Shown here in pieces: positions 29,942 to 39,908 of a stretch of 64,000 bases of DNA (the stretch's first letter is position 1; each line of letters opens with the position of its first letter). The position numbers and the translations under genes were made by a program. The notes beneath the pieces are model-generated. The model saw nothing but the letters and a program-made list of their open reading frames with translations, was not told the origin of the DNA and did not search any database. Source of the stretch: Streptomyces liangshanensis (lineage in GTDB: Bacteria; Actinomycetota; Actinomycetes; Streptomycetales; Streptomycetaceae); NCBI RefSeq assembly GCF_011694815.1, contig NZ_CP050177.1:3727001-3791000 (forward strand), read 5' to 3'.

Positions 29942-30397
29942 CTACGGCGTGCCGTCGATGTCCTCGTGCAGGTGCACGATGAGCCAGGGGCCGTCGGAGC
30001 GCGCGCGTTGCAGGACCGCGGTGTTGCGGGCCAGGACCGACGGGGCCGTGTGGAAGTCGACCCGGAGCCAGTAGCGGGCCACGGCCAGGTCCCCGAAGAT
30101 GTCGATCACCTGCCCGTACGCCGTCAGCCCCGACTCGGCGGGGCCGCCGCCGGACGTGGGCCTGGCTTCGCGTACCCGGTCCAACTCCTCCTTGCCCAGC
30201 AGGAGTTCGGACGTGTCGGAGTCCCAGATGGTGGCCTCGGGGTCCAGGTACGAGTCGATGCGGGCGCGGTCGCCCGCGGTGTAGCCCTCGTACATCTCCG
30301 TGATCACCGACCACACCGCCGCGAGGTCCGGGGGCGCGCCACCGGGCCGTGCGCTCCTGGGGGCGCTCGGCTCGGTGCGGGGCGGGGAGGCGGGCAT
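29942..30397 (-). CDS. SnoaL-like/NTF2-fold protein
   Basis: A 151-residue NTF2-like (DUF4440/SnoaL type) protein: after a disordered N-terminus, VWSVITEMYEGYTAGDRARIDSYL is the opening helix pair, TIWDSDTSELLLGKEEL the first strand region, and YWLRVDFHTAP and WLIVHLHEDI the final strands. Such cone-shaped folds act as small isomerases, hydrolases or binding proteins; no catalytic set is certain here. The start ATG 30397 has AAGGAC upstream. It lies 95 bp before the YCII gene on the same strand and may share its transcript. The ABC transporter operon ends 76 bp upstream. Confidence 0.85.
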   Translation of the reverse strand: MPASPPRTEPSAPRSARPGGAPPDLAAVWSVITEMYEGYTAGDRARIDSYLDPEATIWDSDTSELLLGKEELDRVREARPTSGGGPAESGLTAYGQVIDIFGDLAVARYWLRVDFHTAPSVLARNTAVLQRARSDGPWLIVHLHEDIDGTP

Positions 30398-30473
30398 GGC
30401 GAGGTCCTTAGGTGGGAGCGGGGAGGGAGGCGAGGGGAAAGGGAAGGGGATTGGGCCAGGACCCTGGTTCGGG

Positions 30474-31456
<983 letters not shown>

Positions 31457-31457
<1 letters not shown>

Positions 31458-32365
31458 CAGGTGCTCCTTCCGGGGAGCGCGTCCAGGAGCGTACGGGTGT
31501 AGTCGTGGCTGGGTGCGGTGAGGACGCGGCCGCGCGGACCGGTCTCGACGACGCGGCCGTACCGCATCACACTGACCTCGTCGGCGATCGCGGACATCAC
31601 ACCGAGGTCGTGGGTGACGAGCAGGACGGCCAGGCCGAGGTCGTCGCACAGGCCGCGCAGCAGCCGGAGCACCCCGGCCTGGACGGTGACGTCGAGCGCG
31701 GTGGTCGGTTCGTCGGCGATCAGCACCTTGGGTTCGCAGGCGAGCGCGATGGCGATGGCGATGCGCTGGCGCATCCCGCCGGAGAACTGGTGCGGGTAAC
31801 TCCCCAGCGCCTCCTGGGGGTTGGGGATCCGCACCTGGCCGAGCAGGTCGGCGGCCCTGGCGCGGGCGGCCTTCTTGTCGAGCTCGAGGTGGTGGCGCAG
31901 GTGGTCGGTGAGCTGGTGCCCGACGCTGAGCATCGGGTGGAGGCTGGTCGACGGGTCCTGGAACACCATGCTTATCGCCCGGCCCCGCAGCTCGCCGAGC
32001 CTGCGGGGCGGCAGGGTCAGCAGATCGGTGCCGTCGAGCCGGACGCGGCCCGTGGTGCGGGCGCCGCTCGGCAGCAGCCCGAGGACGGCGAGGCCGGTCA
32101 TCGTCTTGCCCGAACCACTCTCGCCGGCCAGCCCGTGGATACGACCGGGACGCAGGGCGAGGTCAACGCCGTGCAGAATGCGGCGGGGGCCGCCCTCGGC
32201 GGGAAGGTCGACGGTAAGACCGGTGATCTCCAGGACGTTGCCCAACTCCGGTGCGCCGCCCGGCTCCCGTACCCCGCCCGGCTCCCGGGCGTCATCCGGC
32301 GCCGCGCCCGCCGGATCCTTCGCCGGATCCTCCGTCGGGTCCTTCGCCGCGTTGTCCGTGCTCAC
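31457..32365 (-). CDS. Oligopeptide-type ABC transporter ATP-binding protein (DppD/OppD-like)
   Basis: First ATPase of the importer, 302 residues. Walker A GESGSGKTMT (the usual D-subunit form), Q-loop ISMVFQDPSTSLHP, signature FSGGMRQR, Walker B VLIADEPTTALD and switch THDLGV are all present. The N-terminus is an acidic Asp/Pro/Ala-rich stretch with two GG(V/A)REPGG-like repeats. The C-terminal oligopeptide Cys motif seen in the F subunit is absent: the protein ends soon after HDYTRTLLDALPGRST, shorter than many D subunits. Start GTG 32365 overlaps the permease stop (GTGA), with AAGGAG upstream. Confidence 0.94.
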
Positions 32366-33285
32366 GCCACACGCTCCTTCTCCGCGCCGAGGGTGCGGGC
32401 CGTGCCGGGGTCGAGGGCGTCTCGCAGGGCGTCGCCCAGGAAGTTGAAGGCCAGGACGACGGTGAGGATCGCCAGGCCGGGGAAGACCCCGATCCACCAC
32501 TTGTCGAACTGCTGCGTCCCCGACGCGACCATCGCCCCCCACTCGGCGGTCGGCGGCTTCGCGCCCAGGCCGAGGAACGACAGCCCGGACAGCAGCAGCG
32601 TCGCCGTGCCGATGTCGAGGGTCGCCAGCACCAGCAGCGGCCCGAGCACGTTGGGCAGGACGTCCACGCGCAGCGACCGCCAGGCGGAGAAGCCCAGCAG
32701 CCGCCCGCTGAGCACGAACTCGCGCGAGCGCAGGCCCATCACCAGGCCGCGGGTGACGCGGGCGTACGAGGGCCAGGCGACGACCAGGACGGCGAGCACC
32801 GCGTTCTGGAGGCTGGCGCCGAGCGCGGCGGCGACGACCATCGCGAGGATGACGGTCGGGAAGGCGAACACCAGGTCCGCGATCCGCATCACGGTCTCGT
32901 CCACCCACCGCCCGAAGAACCCGGCGCAGGCCCCGAGGACCCCGCCGATCAGCAGCGACAGGCTGACCAGCAGCAACGCCAGCGGGATCGAGACGCGGGC
33001 CCCGTAGAGCACGCGGCTCAGGACGTCCCGGCCCAGCTCGTCCGTACCGAACCAGTGCCCGGGCCCCGGCCCGGCCAGCCGGGGCAGGTCCTGCGCGAGC
33101 GGGTCGTGCGGGGCGAGCACCGGCGCGGCCAGCACGATCACCAGCCAGAGGCCGGCGAGCACCCCGCCGACGACCGCGAGCGGCCTGCGCCAGGCACGGG
33201 GCAGGCGCCGCAGCGGATGGAACCGCCCGAAAGGGAACCGCCCGGAGCCGAGCCGCCCGGAGCCGCTGGACCACGTCGCTTTCAC
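32362..33285 (-). CDS. Oligopeptide-type ABC transporter permease (DppC-like)
   Basis: A 307-residue inner-membrane permease with six predicted helices. DppC landmarks are HWFGTDELGRDVLSRVLYGAR, the coupling loop region RGLVMGLRSREFVLSGRLLG, and LSFLGLGAKPPTAEWGAMV. Start GTG 33285 overlaps the DppB stop, and the gene's stop overlaps the D-subunit start. It pairs with the DppB-like protein to form the channel. The N-terminal GSGRLGSGRFPFGRF stretch is a short basic repeat. Confidence 0.95.
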   Translation of the reverse strand: MKATWSSGSGRLGSGRFPFGRFHPLRRLPRAWRRPLAVVGGVLAGLWLVIVLAAPVLAPHDPLAQDLPRLAGPGPGHWFGTDELGRDVLSRVLYGARVSIPLALLLVSLSLLIGGVLGACAGFFGRWVDETVMRIADLVFAFPTVILAMVVAAALGASLQNAVLAVLVVAWPSYARVTRGLVMGLRSREFVLSGRLLGFSAWRSLRVDVLPNVLGPLLVLATLDIGTATLLLSGLSFLGLGAKPPTAEWGAMVASGTQQFDKWWIGVFPGLAILTVVLAFNFLGDALRDALDPGTARTLGAEKERVA

Positions 33286-34358
33286 TGCACCCTCACCCTC
33301 GGGTCGATCACGCCGTACAGCACGTCCACGGCGAGGTTGACGGTCAGATACACGATGCCGACGACCAGCCCGACGCCCATCACGGCCGGCAGGTCGAGGG
33401 TGGTCGCGCTGCGGTACGCGTACGCCCCCAGACCCGGCCAGGCGAAGATCGACTCCACCAGGACCGTGCCCGACAGCAGCGCCCCGAAGGCCAGCCCCGC
33501 GACCGTGATCACCGGGACGAGCGCCGCCCGCAGCACGTACTGGAACAGCACCGTCCGCCCGGGCAGCCCCTTGGCGCGCGCCGCCCTGACGTAGTCCTGG
33601 CCCAGTACTTCGAGCACGGCGGAGCGGGTGAATCTGGTGAGCAGGCCGACGGTGTACGCGGTGAGCACCAGCGCCGGCAGCACCAGGTGCCCGGCCGCGC
33701 TCCAGAACACCTGCCACTGCCCGGCGAGCGCGGCGTCGACCGTGTACAGGCCCGTGACGTGCGGCGGGGCGGTCAGGTCGGGGGCGATCCGGCCGCTGCC
33801 CGGCGCGATGCCGAGCCGGTAGAAGAAGACGTAGAAGGCGAGCAGCGCCAGCCAGAAGGTCGGCACCGACACGCCCAGCAGGCTCACGACCCGCAGGAGC
33901 TGGTCGGTGAACCGGTCCCGGCGCAGCGCCGCGACCACCCCGAACGCCACCCCCACGACCAGCGACACGACGATCGCGGCCCCGGCCAGCTCCAGGGTGG
34001 CCGGCACGGCGGTGCTCAGGTCCGTCAGCACCGACTGGTGGCTCTGCTGGGACTCGCCCAGGTCGCCCTGGAACAGGTTGCCGAGGTACGTGACGTACTG
34101 GAGCGGCAGCGGCTTGTCGAGGCCGTAGTGGTGCCGGAACTGCGCGACGATCGCCGGGTCGCCGACCGCCCGCTGGCCGAGGGCGGCGGCGGCCGGGTCG
34201 CCCGGCACCAGGTTGGTGAGGATGAACGTGACCAGCGTCACGCCGAACGCCAGCAGGACGGCGGTCGCGGTCCTGCGCAGCAGGAAGCGGGCCAGCGGGT
34301 GGCGCGCGAGCAGGCGCCGCCCGCCCTTCCCCTTACTTGGCACCGAGCTCAGCGACAT
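33282..34358 (-). CDS. Oligopeptide-type ABC transporter permease (DppB-like)
   Basis: A 358-residue permease with six helices. Family marks are the first helix FGVTLVTFILTNLVPGDPAAAALG, LGESQQSHQSVLTDL before helix 2, SVPTFWLALLAFYVFFYRLG, and the coupling loop VLGQDYVRAARAKGLPGR. The annotated ATG 34358 overlaps the solute-binding protein gene by 26 bp; the ribosome-binding site is weak, which suits translational coupling. An in-frame GTG lies at 34343. Together with the C permease it should carry a peptide or peptide-like solute. Confidence 0.94.
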   Translation of the reverse strand: MSLSSVPSKGKGGRRLLARHPLARFLLRRTATAVLLAFGVTLVTFILTNLVPGDPAAAALGQRAVGDPAIVAQFRHHYGLDKPLPLQYVTYLGNLFQGDLGESQQSHQSVLTDLSTAVPATLELAGAAIVVSLVVGVAFGVVAALRRDRFTDQLLRVVSLLGVSVPTFWLALLAFYVFFYRLGIAPGSGRIAPDLTAPPHVTGLYTVDAALAGQWQVFWSAAGHLVLPALVLTAYTVGLLTRFTRSAVLEVLGQDYVRAARAKGLPGRTVLFQYVLRAALVPVITVAGLAFGALLSGTVLVESIFAWPGLGAYAYRSATTLDLPAVMGVGLVVGIVYLTVNLAVDVLYGVIDPRVRVQ

Positions 34359-35919
34359 CGATCGTCCACACCGGGTTGTACGCCAGGCCCGTCACCGACG
34401 ACGCCGCCACGATGTGCCGGCTGGGCTGCATCAGCGGGATGAACGCCCCGTCGTCGTTCAGGTCCGTCTGGATCTCCTCGTACAGCTTCTGGCGGCCGGC
34501 CGCGTCCGTCGTCGTGGCCGCCTGCTCGCCCAGCGCGGTGAGCGCCGGGTCCGCGCCCGCCTTGGAGCCGGCGCGCAGCCCGACCAGGCCGCCGGGCAGG
34601 AACGCCAGGTAGTCGCTGGGGTCCGGGTAGTCCGGGCCCCAGTACCAGAGGCCGACCTGCTCCTTGCCGTTCCGGTAGTTGTCCAGCTCGGTGGTGGTGG
34701 GGGCGGGCGCCAGGGTGACCTTGACGCCGACCTCCTTGAGCTGCGCCTGGACGCGCTCGGCCATGGACTGGAACGACAGGCCGTCCAGGGTGAGGTCGCT
34801 CGCGTAACTGAGCTTCACCGACGGGTTCTTGATCTTGCTCGCCGCCAGCGCCGCCTTGGCCCCGGCCAGGTCCCGGGCCGGGGCCTGCCCGGGGGGCAGC
34901 GCGCCGACGAACGTCGACGGGATGACCCCGCCGGGCTGTACGGAACCGCTGCCGCCGAGGGTCAGCAGGCTCTTGTAGTCGATGCCCTTGCGGACCGCCT
35001 CGCGGAACTTCGCGTCGGCGGTGGCGTCGCTCACGCCCGGGTCCAGGTTCAGCAGCAGGAAGATCACGTCCGAGGACGGCCCGCTGAGCACCTTGAGCCC
35101 GCCGGCGATCCCCGCCGTCTGGTCGGAGTTCAGGTCCAGCGCGATCTGGCTGTCGCCGCGCTGCACGTTGAGCTTCTGGGTGGGCGCCTGGACGTTGCGC
35201 AGGACGATCTTGTCGTACGTGGGCTTCTGCGCGCCGTTGTACTTGGGGTTCTTCGCGAGCACGACCTGCGTGTTCGCGTTGAAGGACGTCAGTGTGTACG
35301 GGCCGGAGCCGGCGGAGCTCTTGTTCAGGTACTTCTCCGCCGCGTCCGCCGCCGTGGCCGTACCGCCCTGGGCCCGGACCGCCTTCGCGTTGAGGATGCC
35401 GAGCGCGGGGTTGGGCAGGATGTTCGGCAGCGCCGGGTTGGCCTTCTCCGAGGTCAGGGTGACCGTCGAGGCGTCCTTCTTGGCGACCGTGACGCCGTCC
35501 AGCAGGAACGACGGGTTGCCCTTGAGCCCGATCACGCGCGTCAGCGAGAACACCACGTCGTCGGCCGTGACCGCGCTCCCGTCGGAGAACTTCGCTCCCG
35601 CCCGCAGGTGCAGGGTGAGCACCTTGCTGTCCGGCGACTCCTCGTACGAGGACGCCAGCCCCGGCAGCGGCTTGGTGACGTCACCCCCCTTGAAGGTCAG
35701 CAGCGTCTCGTACAGCGCCTTGTCGACGATGCTGCCGGTCGGCTCGAACTCCCGGCCGGGGTCGGCGGTCTTCAGGTTGAACGACGTGTCGACGACCAGC
35801 GTCTTCCCGCCGGCCGAGCCCGGGGCGGACGTGCCACCGGAGCAGGCGCTGAGGGCGAGCGCGGCCAGGGTGACGAGCGAGACGGCCGCCGGGTACGACC
35901 CGGTGCGCGATCTGGACAT
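34333..35919 (-). CDS. Family 5 solute-binding lipoprotein of a peptide-type ABC importer
   Basis: A 528-residue extracellular binding protein (SBP_bac_5). The signal peptide ends in the lipobox ALSAC near residue 25. Family marks include LYETLLTFKGGDVTKPLPGLASSY, LHLRAGAKFSDGSAVTADDVVFS, GSGPYTLTSF and WGPDYPDPSDYL. This group binds di- and oligopeptides, nickel chelates, opines or other small solutes; the ligand cannot be read here. Start ATG 35919 has GGAGG six bases before it. It is the first gene of the operon, divergent from an Lrp/AsnC-type regulator across a 180-bp gap that should hold the operon promoter and the regulator's site. Confidence 0.94.
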   Translation of the reverse strand: MSRSRTGSYPAAVSLVTLAALALSACSGGTSAPGSAGGKTLVVDTSFNLKTADPGREFEPTGSIVDKALYETLLTFKGGDVTKPLPGLASSYEESPDSKVLTLHLRAGAKFSDGSAVTADDVVFSLTRVIGLKGNPSFLLDGVTVAKKDASTVTLTSEKANPALPNILPNPALGILNAKAVRAQGGTATAADAAEKYLNKSSAGSGPYTLTSFNANTQVVLAKNPKYNGAQKPTYDKIVLRNVQAPTQKLNVQRGDSQIALDLNSDQTAGIAGGLKVLSGPSSDVIFLLLNLDPGVSDATADAKFREAVRKGIDYKSLLTLGGSGSVQPGGVIPSTFVGALPPGQAPARDLAGAKAALAASKIKNPSVKLSYASDLTLDGLSFQSMAERVQAQLKEVGVKVTLAPAPTTTELDNYRNGKEQVGLWYWGPDYPDPSDYLAFLPGGLVGLRAGSKAGADPALTALGEQAATTTDAAGRQKLYEEIQTDLNDDGAFIPLMQPSRHIVAASSVTGLAYNPVWTIDVAELGAK

Positions 35920-36099
35920 GGGTGCCTCCGAGGGCGGGGACGAGCGGAAGAAGGCGGGGCGGAGGGGTGTGCGGGGGCGGGCGTCGACGGCCGCCGGAGG
36001 GAGATCCCTGGACGTTTCACCGTAGGGTGGGGTGAAGCTAACCAACACTTCCGGCCAACAGGACCAGAACAAGACAGAAAGTTCCCGAAAGGCGCGAGC

Positions 36100-36747
36100 G
36101 TGGAAGATTTGTCAAGCCCGGGATCCCCCGGCGAACGCGGCTCTGGACGGATAGGCATTGGTCTTGCCCTGGATTCGGTGCATTTCAAGATCCTGGGCGT
36201 GCTCCGGGGCCAGGGCCGCATCTCCGTGGCCGCGCTCGCCGAGCGGGTCGGCATCTCGCGCGCCAACGCCTACACCCGCTTCGAGGCCCTCCGCGCCGAC
36301 GGCGTGATCACCGGCTTCAGCGCCCGCGTCGACACGTCCCGCATCGGGCTCGACATCTGCGCGCTGGTCTTCGTCACCGTCCGCCAGGACCTCTGGAAGC
36401 AGTTCCGCGCGACCCTCGCCACCATGCCGGAGGTCGAGTACTGCGCCATCACCACAGGTCAGCACGACGCGATGATCCAGATCCGGGTCCAGGACGTCAG
36501 TGCCGTGCACCGCCTCGTCACCGAGCAGCTCGCCAGCATCCCGGCCGTGCGCGCCACGGAGACCGTGATCATCCTCGACGAGGTGCTGCGCCGCCCGTAC
36601 GTCCTGCCGACCGCGCCCCGGAGCACCGAACCGACGCCCGCCCCCGCGCCGGGCGCGGCCGGGACGGGCCAGTTCGGCATGACGCGCTTCATCCCGGCGG
36701 CGGAGGGCCGCGCGGACCTGCAGCGGGCGGCGGACCCGGAGGAGTGA
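36100..36747 (+). CDS. Lrp/AsnC-family transcriptional regulator
   Basis: A 215-residue regulator. The AsnC-type helix-turn-helix lies at about residues 25-75 (VHFKILGVLRGQGRISVAALAERVGISRANAYTRFEALR). The RAM/ligand-binding domain follows to about residue 170 (YCAITTGQHDAMIQIRVQDV), and then comes a Pro/Ala tail of about 35 residues beyond the usual length. Such proteins sense amino acids or related molecules and often control an adjacent uptake operon. The divergent position beside the ABC operon makes that the likely target. The start is GTG 36100, with an AAAGG site; the open frame before it is antisense to the transporter gene. Confidence 0.92.
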   Translation: MEDLSSPGSPGERGSGRIGIGLALDSVHFKILGVLRGQGRISVAALAERVGISRANAYTRFEALRADGVITGFSARVDTSRIGLDICALVFVTVRQDLWKQFRATLATMPEVEYCAITTGQHDAMIQIRVQDVSAVHRLVTEQLASIPAVRATETVIILDEVLRRPYVLPTAPRSTEPTPAPAPGAAGTGQFGMTRFIPAAEGRADLQRAADPEE

Positions 36748-36769
36748 CCGGGGGCGATAAATCAGGTGC

Positions 36770-36821
36770 CCGGTCGCGCTCGCGGGGGTAGCTTCTGCGA
36801 GGCGTCCTCCGATGCGACCGG
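36770..36821 (+). other. Nested inverted repeats upstream of the TROVE gene; possible structured RNA
   Basis: CCGGTCGC (36770-36777) pairs with GCGACCGG (36814-36821), and inside it CTCGC (36779-36783) pairs with GCGAG (36797-36801). A TATA-like GATAAAT (36756-36762) sits just before the first arm, in a position suited to a -10 element. Downstream, AAGAA, the palindrome GCACCGGTGC and TTCTT (36838-36864) form a second dyad. Ro-type proteins bind Y RNAs that are often encoded next to them, so this 241-bp gap is the place to look. I could not match the Y RNA Ro-binding consensus. Confidence 0.25.
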
Positions 36822-36988
36822 CCCCGGTTACTTCCCGAAGAAAACAAGCACCGGTGCCACTTCTTGATCTCGGAGGGCGCGTTCACCGCCACGTACCGCC
36901 GTGTCGTTCCGGCGGTGTGCCGGTGTGCCGGTGTGTTCCGTTCACGCCGGCCCGTGATGTCCGCGCCACCCACCAGGGGGACTTCTGC

Positions 36989-38668
36989 ATGACCCGGTTC
37001 AACCGTCAGCGGGCCAAGGCCGAGGCAAGGGCAGAGGTTCAGGTTGAGATACCGGGGGTGACCGCGGGCGGGGCCACCTCGCCGCTCTCCACCCACGGGC
37101 GCTGGAAGGAACCGGCGCCGTACACCGCCCCGGGCGCGGTCGCCGGGGCGACGTGGATGCCCGGTCACCAGGCGGGGGCCGGGTTCGTACGGGAGCCCAA
37201 GGACGAGCTCTTCGTGCTGGCCACGACGCATCTCGTGGGGCAGCCGAGTTTCTACGAGGGCGCGGCGGCGCGCGACGAACGGTACGTCCGCCTCGTACAC
37301 CAACTCGCCCTCAGTGACCCCGAATGGACCCTGGGGCTGCTCGGGTGGTTGCGCACCGAGGCGCGGATGCGGACGGCTTCGCTGGTGGGGGCGGCCGAGT
37401 TCGCGCGGGCGCGGGTGGCGGCGGGGGCAGCCGGGCTGTCGCGGCAGGCCGTCGACTCCGTACTCCAACGGCCGGACGAGCCGGGGGAGTTGCTCGCTTA
37501 CTGGACGTCACGGTACGGGCGGCGGCTGCCCCAGCCGGTCAAGCGCGGGGTCGCCGACGCCGTGCGACGGCTCTACACGGGTCGTGCGCTGCTCAAGTAC
37601 GACACCGGCTCGCGGGCCTACCGCTTCGGTGACGTACTGGAGTTGACCCATCCCGCGCCCGCCCGGGACCGGCCGTGGCAGGGCGAGCTGTTCCGGTACG
37701 CGCTGGACCGGCGCCACCACCCCGACCGGGCCGTGCCGCCCGCCGGTGAGCCGCTCCTCGCCGCGCATCACGCCCTGATGTCCGTCCCGGTCGAGCGGCG
37801 GTACGCGCTGGTCACCGGCGAGGGCGGGGCCGGGCGGCTGGCGGCGGCCGGGATGACGTGGGAGGCGCTGGCGGGGTGGTTGCGGGGACCGCTGGACGCC
37901 GCCGTGTGGGAGGCGGTGATCCCCTCGATGGGGGCGATGGCCCTCGTCCGCAACCTCCGGAACTTCGACCTCGCCGGGGTCGGCGACGAGGCCGCCGCCG
38001 ACGTGGCGCGGCGCATCTCGGACCCGGCGGAGGTGGCGCGGTCGCGGCAGTTCCCGTTCCGCTTCCTGGCCGCGCACCGGAACGTGTCCTCGGCGCGCTG
38101 GGCGGAGGCCCTGGAATCGGCCCTCGGGCACTCGCTGGCCAACGTTCCCGCGCTGCCCGGCCGGACCCTGGTCCTGGTGGACCGCTCGGGCTCGATGTTC
38201 GACCGGCCCAGCTCCGGGACCGAACTCAACCGGGCCGACTCGGCGGCCATCTTCGGCACCGCCCTGGCCGTCCGGGCGGAGCGGGCCGACCTGGTCGAGT
38301 TCGGCTCCGACAGCCGGCCGGTCGAGTTCGGCCGCGACGAGTCCGTCCTGCGGGCGGTGGACCGCTTCCACGACCTGGGCGGTACGGACACGGCCAGGGC
38401 CGTCACCCGGCACTACCGGGCGCACGACCGGGTGGTCGTCGTCACCGACGAGCAGGCGCAGTGGACGCGGCCCGGCCACCGGCCGCTCGGCGCGGTGCCG
38501 GAGCAGGTGCCGGTCTACACCTGGAACCTGGCGGGATACGCCCTCGCCCACAACGCCCCGGGCCCCCACCGCCACACCTTCGGCGGCCTGAGCGACGCGG
38601 CGTTCCGCCTGATCCCGCTCCTGGAGGAGGGACGGCGGTCGGGGTGGCCGTGGGAGCGGGACCTCTGA
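36989..38668 (+). CDS. TROVE-domain protein (bacterial Ro60 ortholog type, Rsr)
   Basis: A 559-residue RNA-binding ring protein of the Ro60 family. The TROVE HEAT-repeat ring covers about residues 50-390 (DELFVLATTHLVGQPSFYEG, LALSDPEWTLGLLGWLRTEARMR, AVIPSMGAMALVRNLRNFDLAGV). The C-terminal VWA-like domain has an intact MIDAS set: DRSGS (Asp398), the Thr in GGTDTA, and the Asp in VVTDEQ. In Deinococcus and Salmonella such proteins bind Y RNAs and cooperate with RNases in stress-related RNA turnover. The start is ATG 36989, with AGGGGG eight bases upstream. It stands alone between the Lrp-type gene and a DUF998 gene, without the RtcB/RtcA or PNPase partners seen elsewhere. The region upstream may encode a structured RNA. 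Confidence 0.93.
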   Translation: MTRFNRQRAKAEARAEVQVEIPGVTAGGATSPLSTHGRWKEPAPYTAPGAVAGATWMPGHQAGAGFVREPKDELFVLATTHLVGQPSFYEGAAARDERYVRLVHQLALSDPEWTLGLLGWLRTEARMRTASLVGAAEFARARVAAGAAGLSRQAVDSVLQRPDEPGELLAYWTSRYGRRLPQPVKRGVADAVRRLYTGRALLKYDTGSRAYRFGDVLELTHPAPARDRPWQGELFRYALDRRHHPDRAVPPAGEPLLAAHHALMSVPVERRYALVTGEGGAGRLAAAGMTWEALAGWLRGPLDAAVWEAVIPSMGAMALVRNLRNFDLAGVGDEAAADVARRISDPAEVARSRQFPFRFLAAHRNVSSARWAEALESALGHSLANVPALPGRTLVLVDRSGSMFDRPSSGTELNRADSAAIFGTALAVRAERADLVEFGSDSRPVEFGRDESVLRAVDRFHDLGGTDTARAVTRHYRAHDRVVVVTDEQAQWTRPGHRPLGAVPEQVPVYTWNLAGYALAHNAPGPHRHTFGGLSDAAFRLIPLLEEGRRSGWPWERDL

Positions 38669-38757
38669 CGCTCGCTCCTCGTTGACGCCGACGATGACCA
38701 CCCGGTCGTCCGCGTGTGAGGAACGATAGGGCGAATCGCGCATCTTAGGGTGATCTG

Positions 38758-39360
38758 ATGCGACTTGCACCCTGGTGGGCCTTGCTCTCGTCCGGGTCCG
38801 CTCCCCTCCTGCTGGTCGGTGGGTGGACGACCGCGGAGCTGTTGCAGGGACCCGGCTACGACCCCGTCACCCAGACGATCAGCATCCTGGCGGCCTACGG
38901 CGCCCCCGGCTACTGGGTCATGAACGCCATGCTGGTCACCCTGGGCACCTGCTACCTGGCCACCGCCCGGGGGCTCCACGCCGCGAAGCTCCCCGGCCGG
39001 CTGGCGCTCGCGGGCGGCGGGGTGGCGGCGATCGCGCTGACGCTCTTCCCGGCCCCGGTCAGCGGGGGCAACTTCGGCCACGGCACCGTGGTCACCATCG
39101 GCTTCGCGCTGATGGCGGCGTGGCCGGTGCTGGCCGCCAACCGCACGGGAAAGGGGCCGTGGGCGCTCCGCCTCCCGGCGGCGATCGTGGCGAGCGCGCT
39201 GATGGTGCTCGGCGCGGCCTGGTTCCTGGTCGAACTCCAGACCCGCGGAGCCGCCGGCGTAGCCGAACGCGTCCTGACCGCCGCCCAGGCCGTATGGCCC
39301 CTCCTGGTAGTGACGTCCTGCGTCCACCACCCGGCCCGAGAGGAACGCGAAACGGCGTGA
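38758..39360 (+). CDS. DUF998 membrane protein
   Basis: A 200-residue integral membrane protein with about six helices, resembling DUF998: LLLVGGWTTAELLQGPGYDPVTQTISILAAYGAPGYWVM is the characteristic first segment, then short helices including LALAGGGVAAIALTLFP and VVTIGFALMAAWPVLAA. No function is established for the family. The start is ATG 38758, with AGGGTGA upstream. It is 89 bp after the TROVE gene, so co-transcription is possible but not shown. The C-terminal tail is charged and cytoplasmic. Confidence 0.86.
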   Translation: MRLAPWWALLSSGSAPLLLVGGWTTAELLQGPGYDPVTQTISILAAYGAPGYWVMNAMLVTLGTCYLATARGLHAAKLPGRLALAGGGVAAIALTLFPAPVSGGNFGHGTVVTIGFALMAAWPVLAANRTGKGPWALRLPAAIVASALMVLGAAWFLVELQTRGAAGVAERVLTAAQAVWPLLVVTSCVHHPAREERETA

Positions 39361-39401
39361 CGAAGGGGGGCCCGGGGGGCCGGGGGGTGCGGGGTGCGGG
39401 G

Positions 39402-39735
39402 TGACCGGGAGGCGCGGCGAGGGGCGCGGGTTGACCGGGGCGCGGCGTGACCGGGGCGCGGCGTGACCGGGAGGCGGGGCGAGGGGCGCGGGGCGCGGGT
39501 TGACCGAGGCGTGGAGTGACTGGGGGACGGCGCGACCGAAGCCCGGGGCACGGGGTGACCAGGGAACGGAGTGACCGAGGCGCGGGCTGAGCGAGGCGCC
39601 GGGTGAGCGGGGCGCGGGGCGACCGAGGCGTGGAGTGACCGGGGCGCCGGGGACGAGGCGACCGAGGCGCGGGGTGACCGAAGTGCGGGACGACCGGCGC
39701 GTCGTGACCGAAGTGCAGCGCGAGCAGGGCGACCC
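39402..39735. repeat. 16-bp degenerate minisatellite, about 18 units
   Basis: Between the convergent DUF998 and LysR genes lies a tandem array whose consensus unit is TGACCGAGGCGCGGGG. Units begin at 39402, 39432, 39448, 39464, 39501, 39517, 39533, 39556, 39572, 39588, 39604, 39620, 39636, 39659, 39675, 39691, 39705 and 39721; eleven are exactly 16 bp and others carry 7-bp multiples of extra GGGGC-type sequence. No start codon with a ribosome-binding site makes the region credible as coding on either strand. Confidence 0.85.
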
Positions 39736-39773
39736 GGGGGGGGCGAGGCGACCGGGGGCGGCCGGCCGGCGCG

Positions 39774-39852
39774 CCGGGACCCGCCCGGTCGCCGGGACCC
39801 GCCCGGTCGCCGGGACCGCCGGGACCGCCGGGACGCCGGGGCCGCCGGGACG
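39774..39852. repeat. Second GC repeat tract, CCGGGACCG-type
   Basis: Two 18-bp copies of a CCGGGACCCGCCCGGTCG-like unit are followed by four or five 9-bp CCGGGACCG units, reaching to within about 60 bp of the LysR stop. With the minisatellite it fills the 548-bp gene-free stretch 39361-39908. I see no gene there. Confidence 0.7.
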
Positions 39853-39908
39853 GTAGTCGTACTCGTACTCCGCCGGAGCCGCAGCCGCACGTGCCCCCAA
39901 CGGCGGCC

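Noticed and set aside
36748..36988. Definite Y RNA gene upstream of the TROVE gene
   Set aside because: The hairpins are real, but I could not match the Ro-binding consensus or a tRNA-like module, so I kept it only as a candidate.
38952..39890. 312-codon minus-strand frame over the minisatellite
   Set aside because: Its protein is an Arg/Pro/Ser repeat of the minisatellite, it has no ribosome-binding site, and it overlaps the DUF998 gene.
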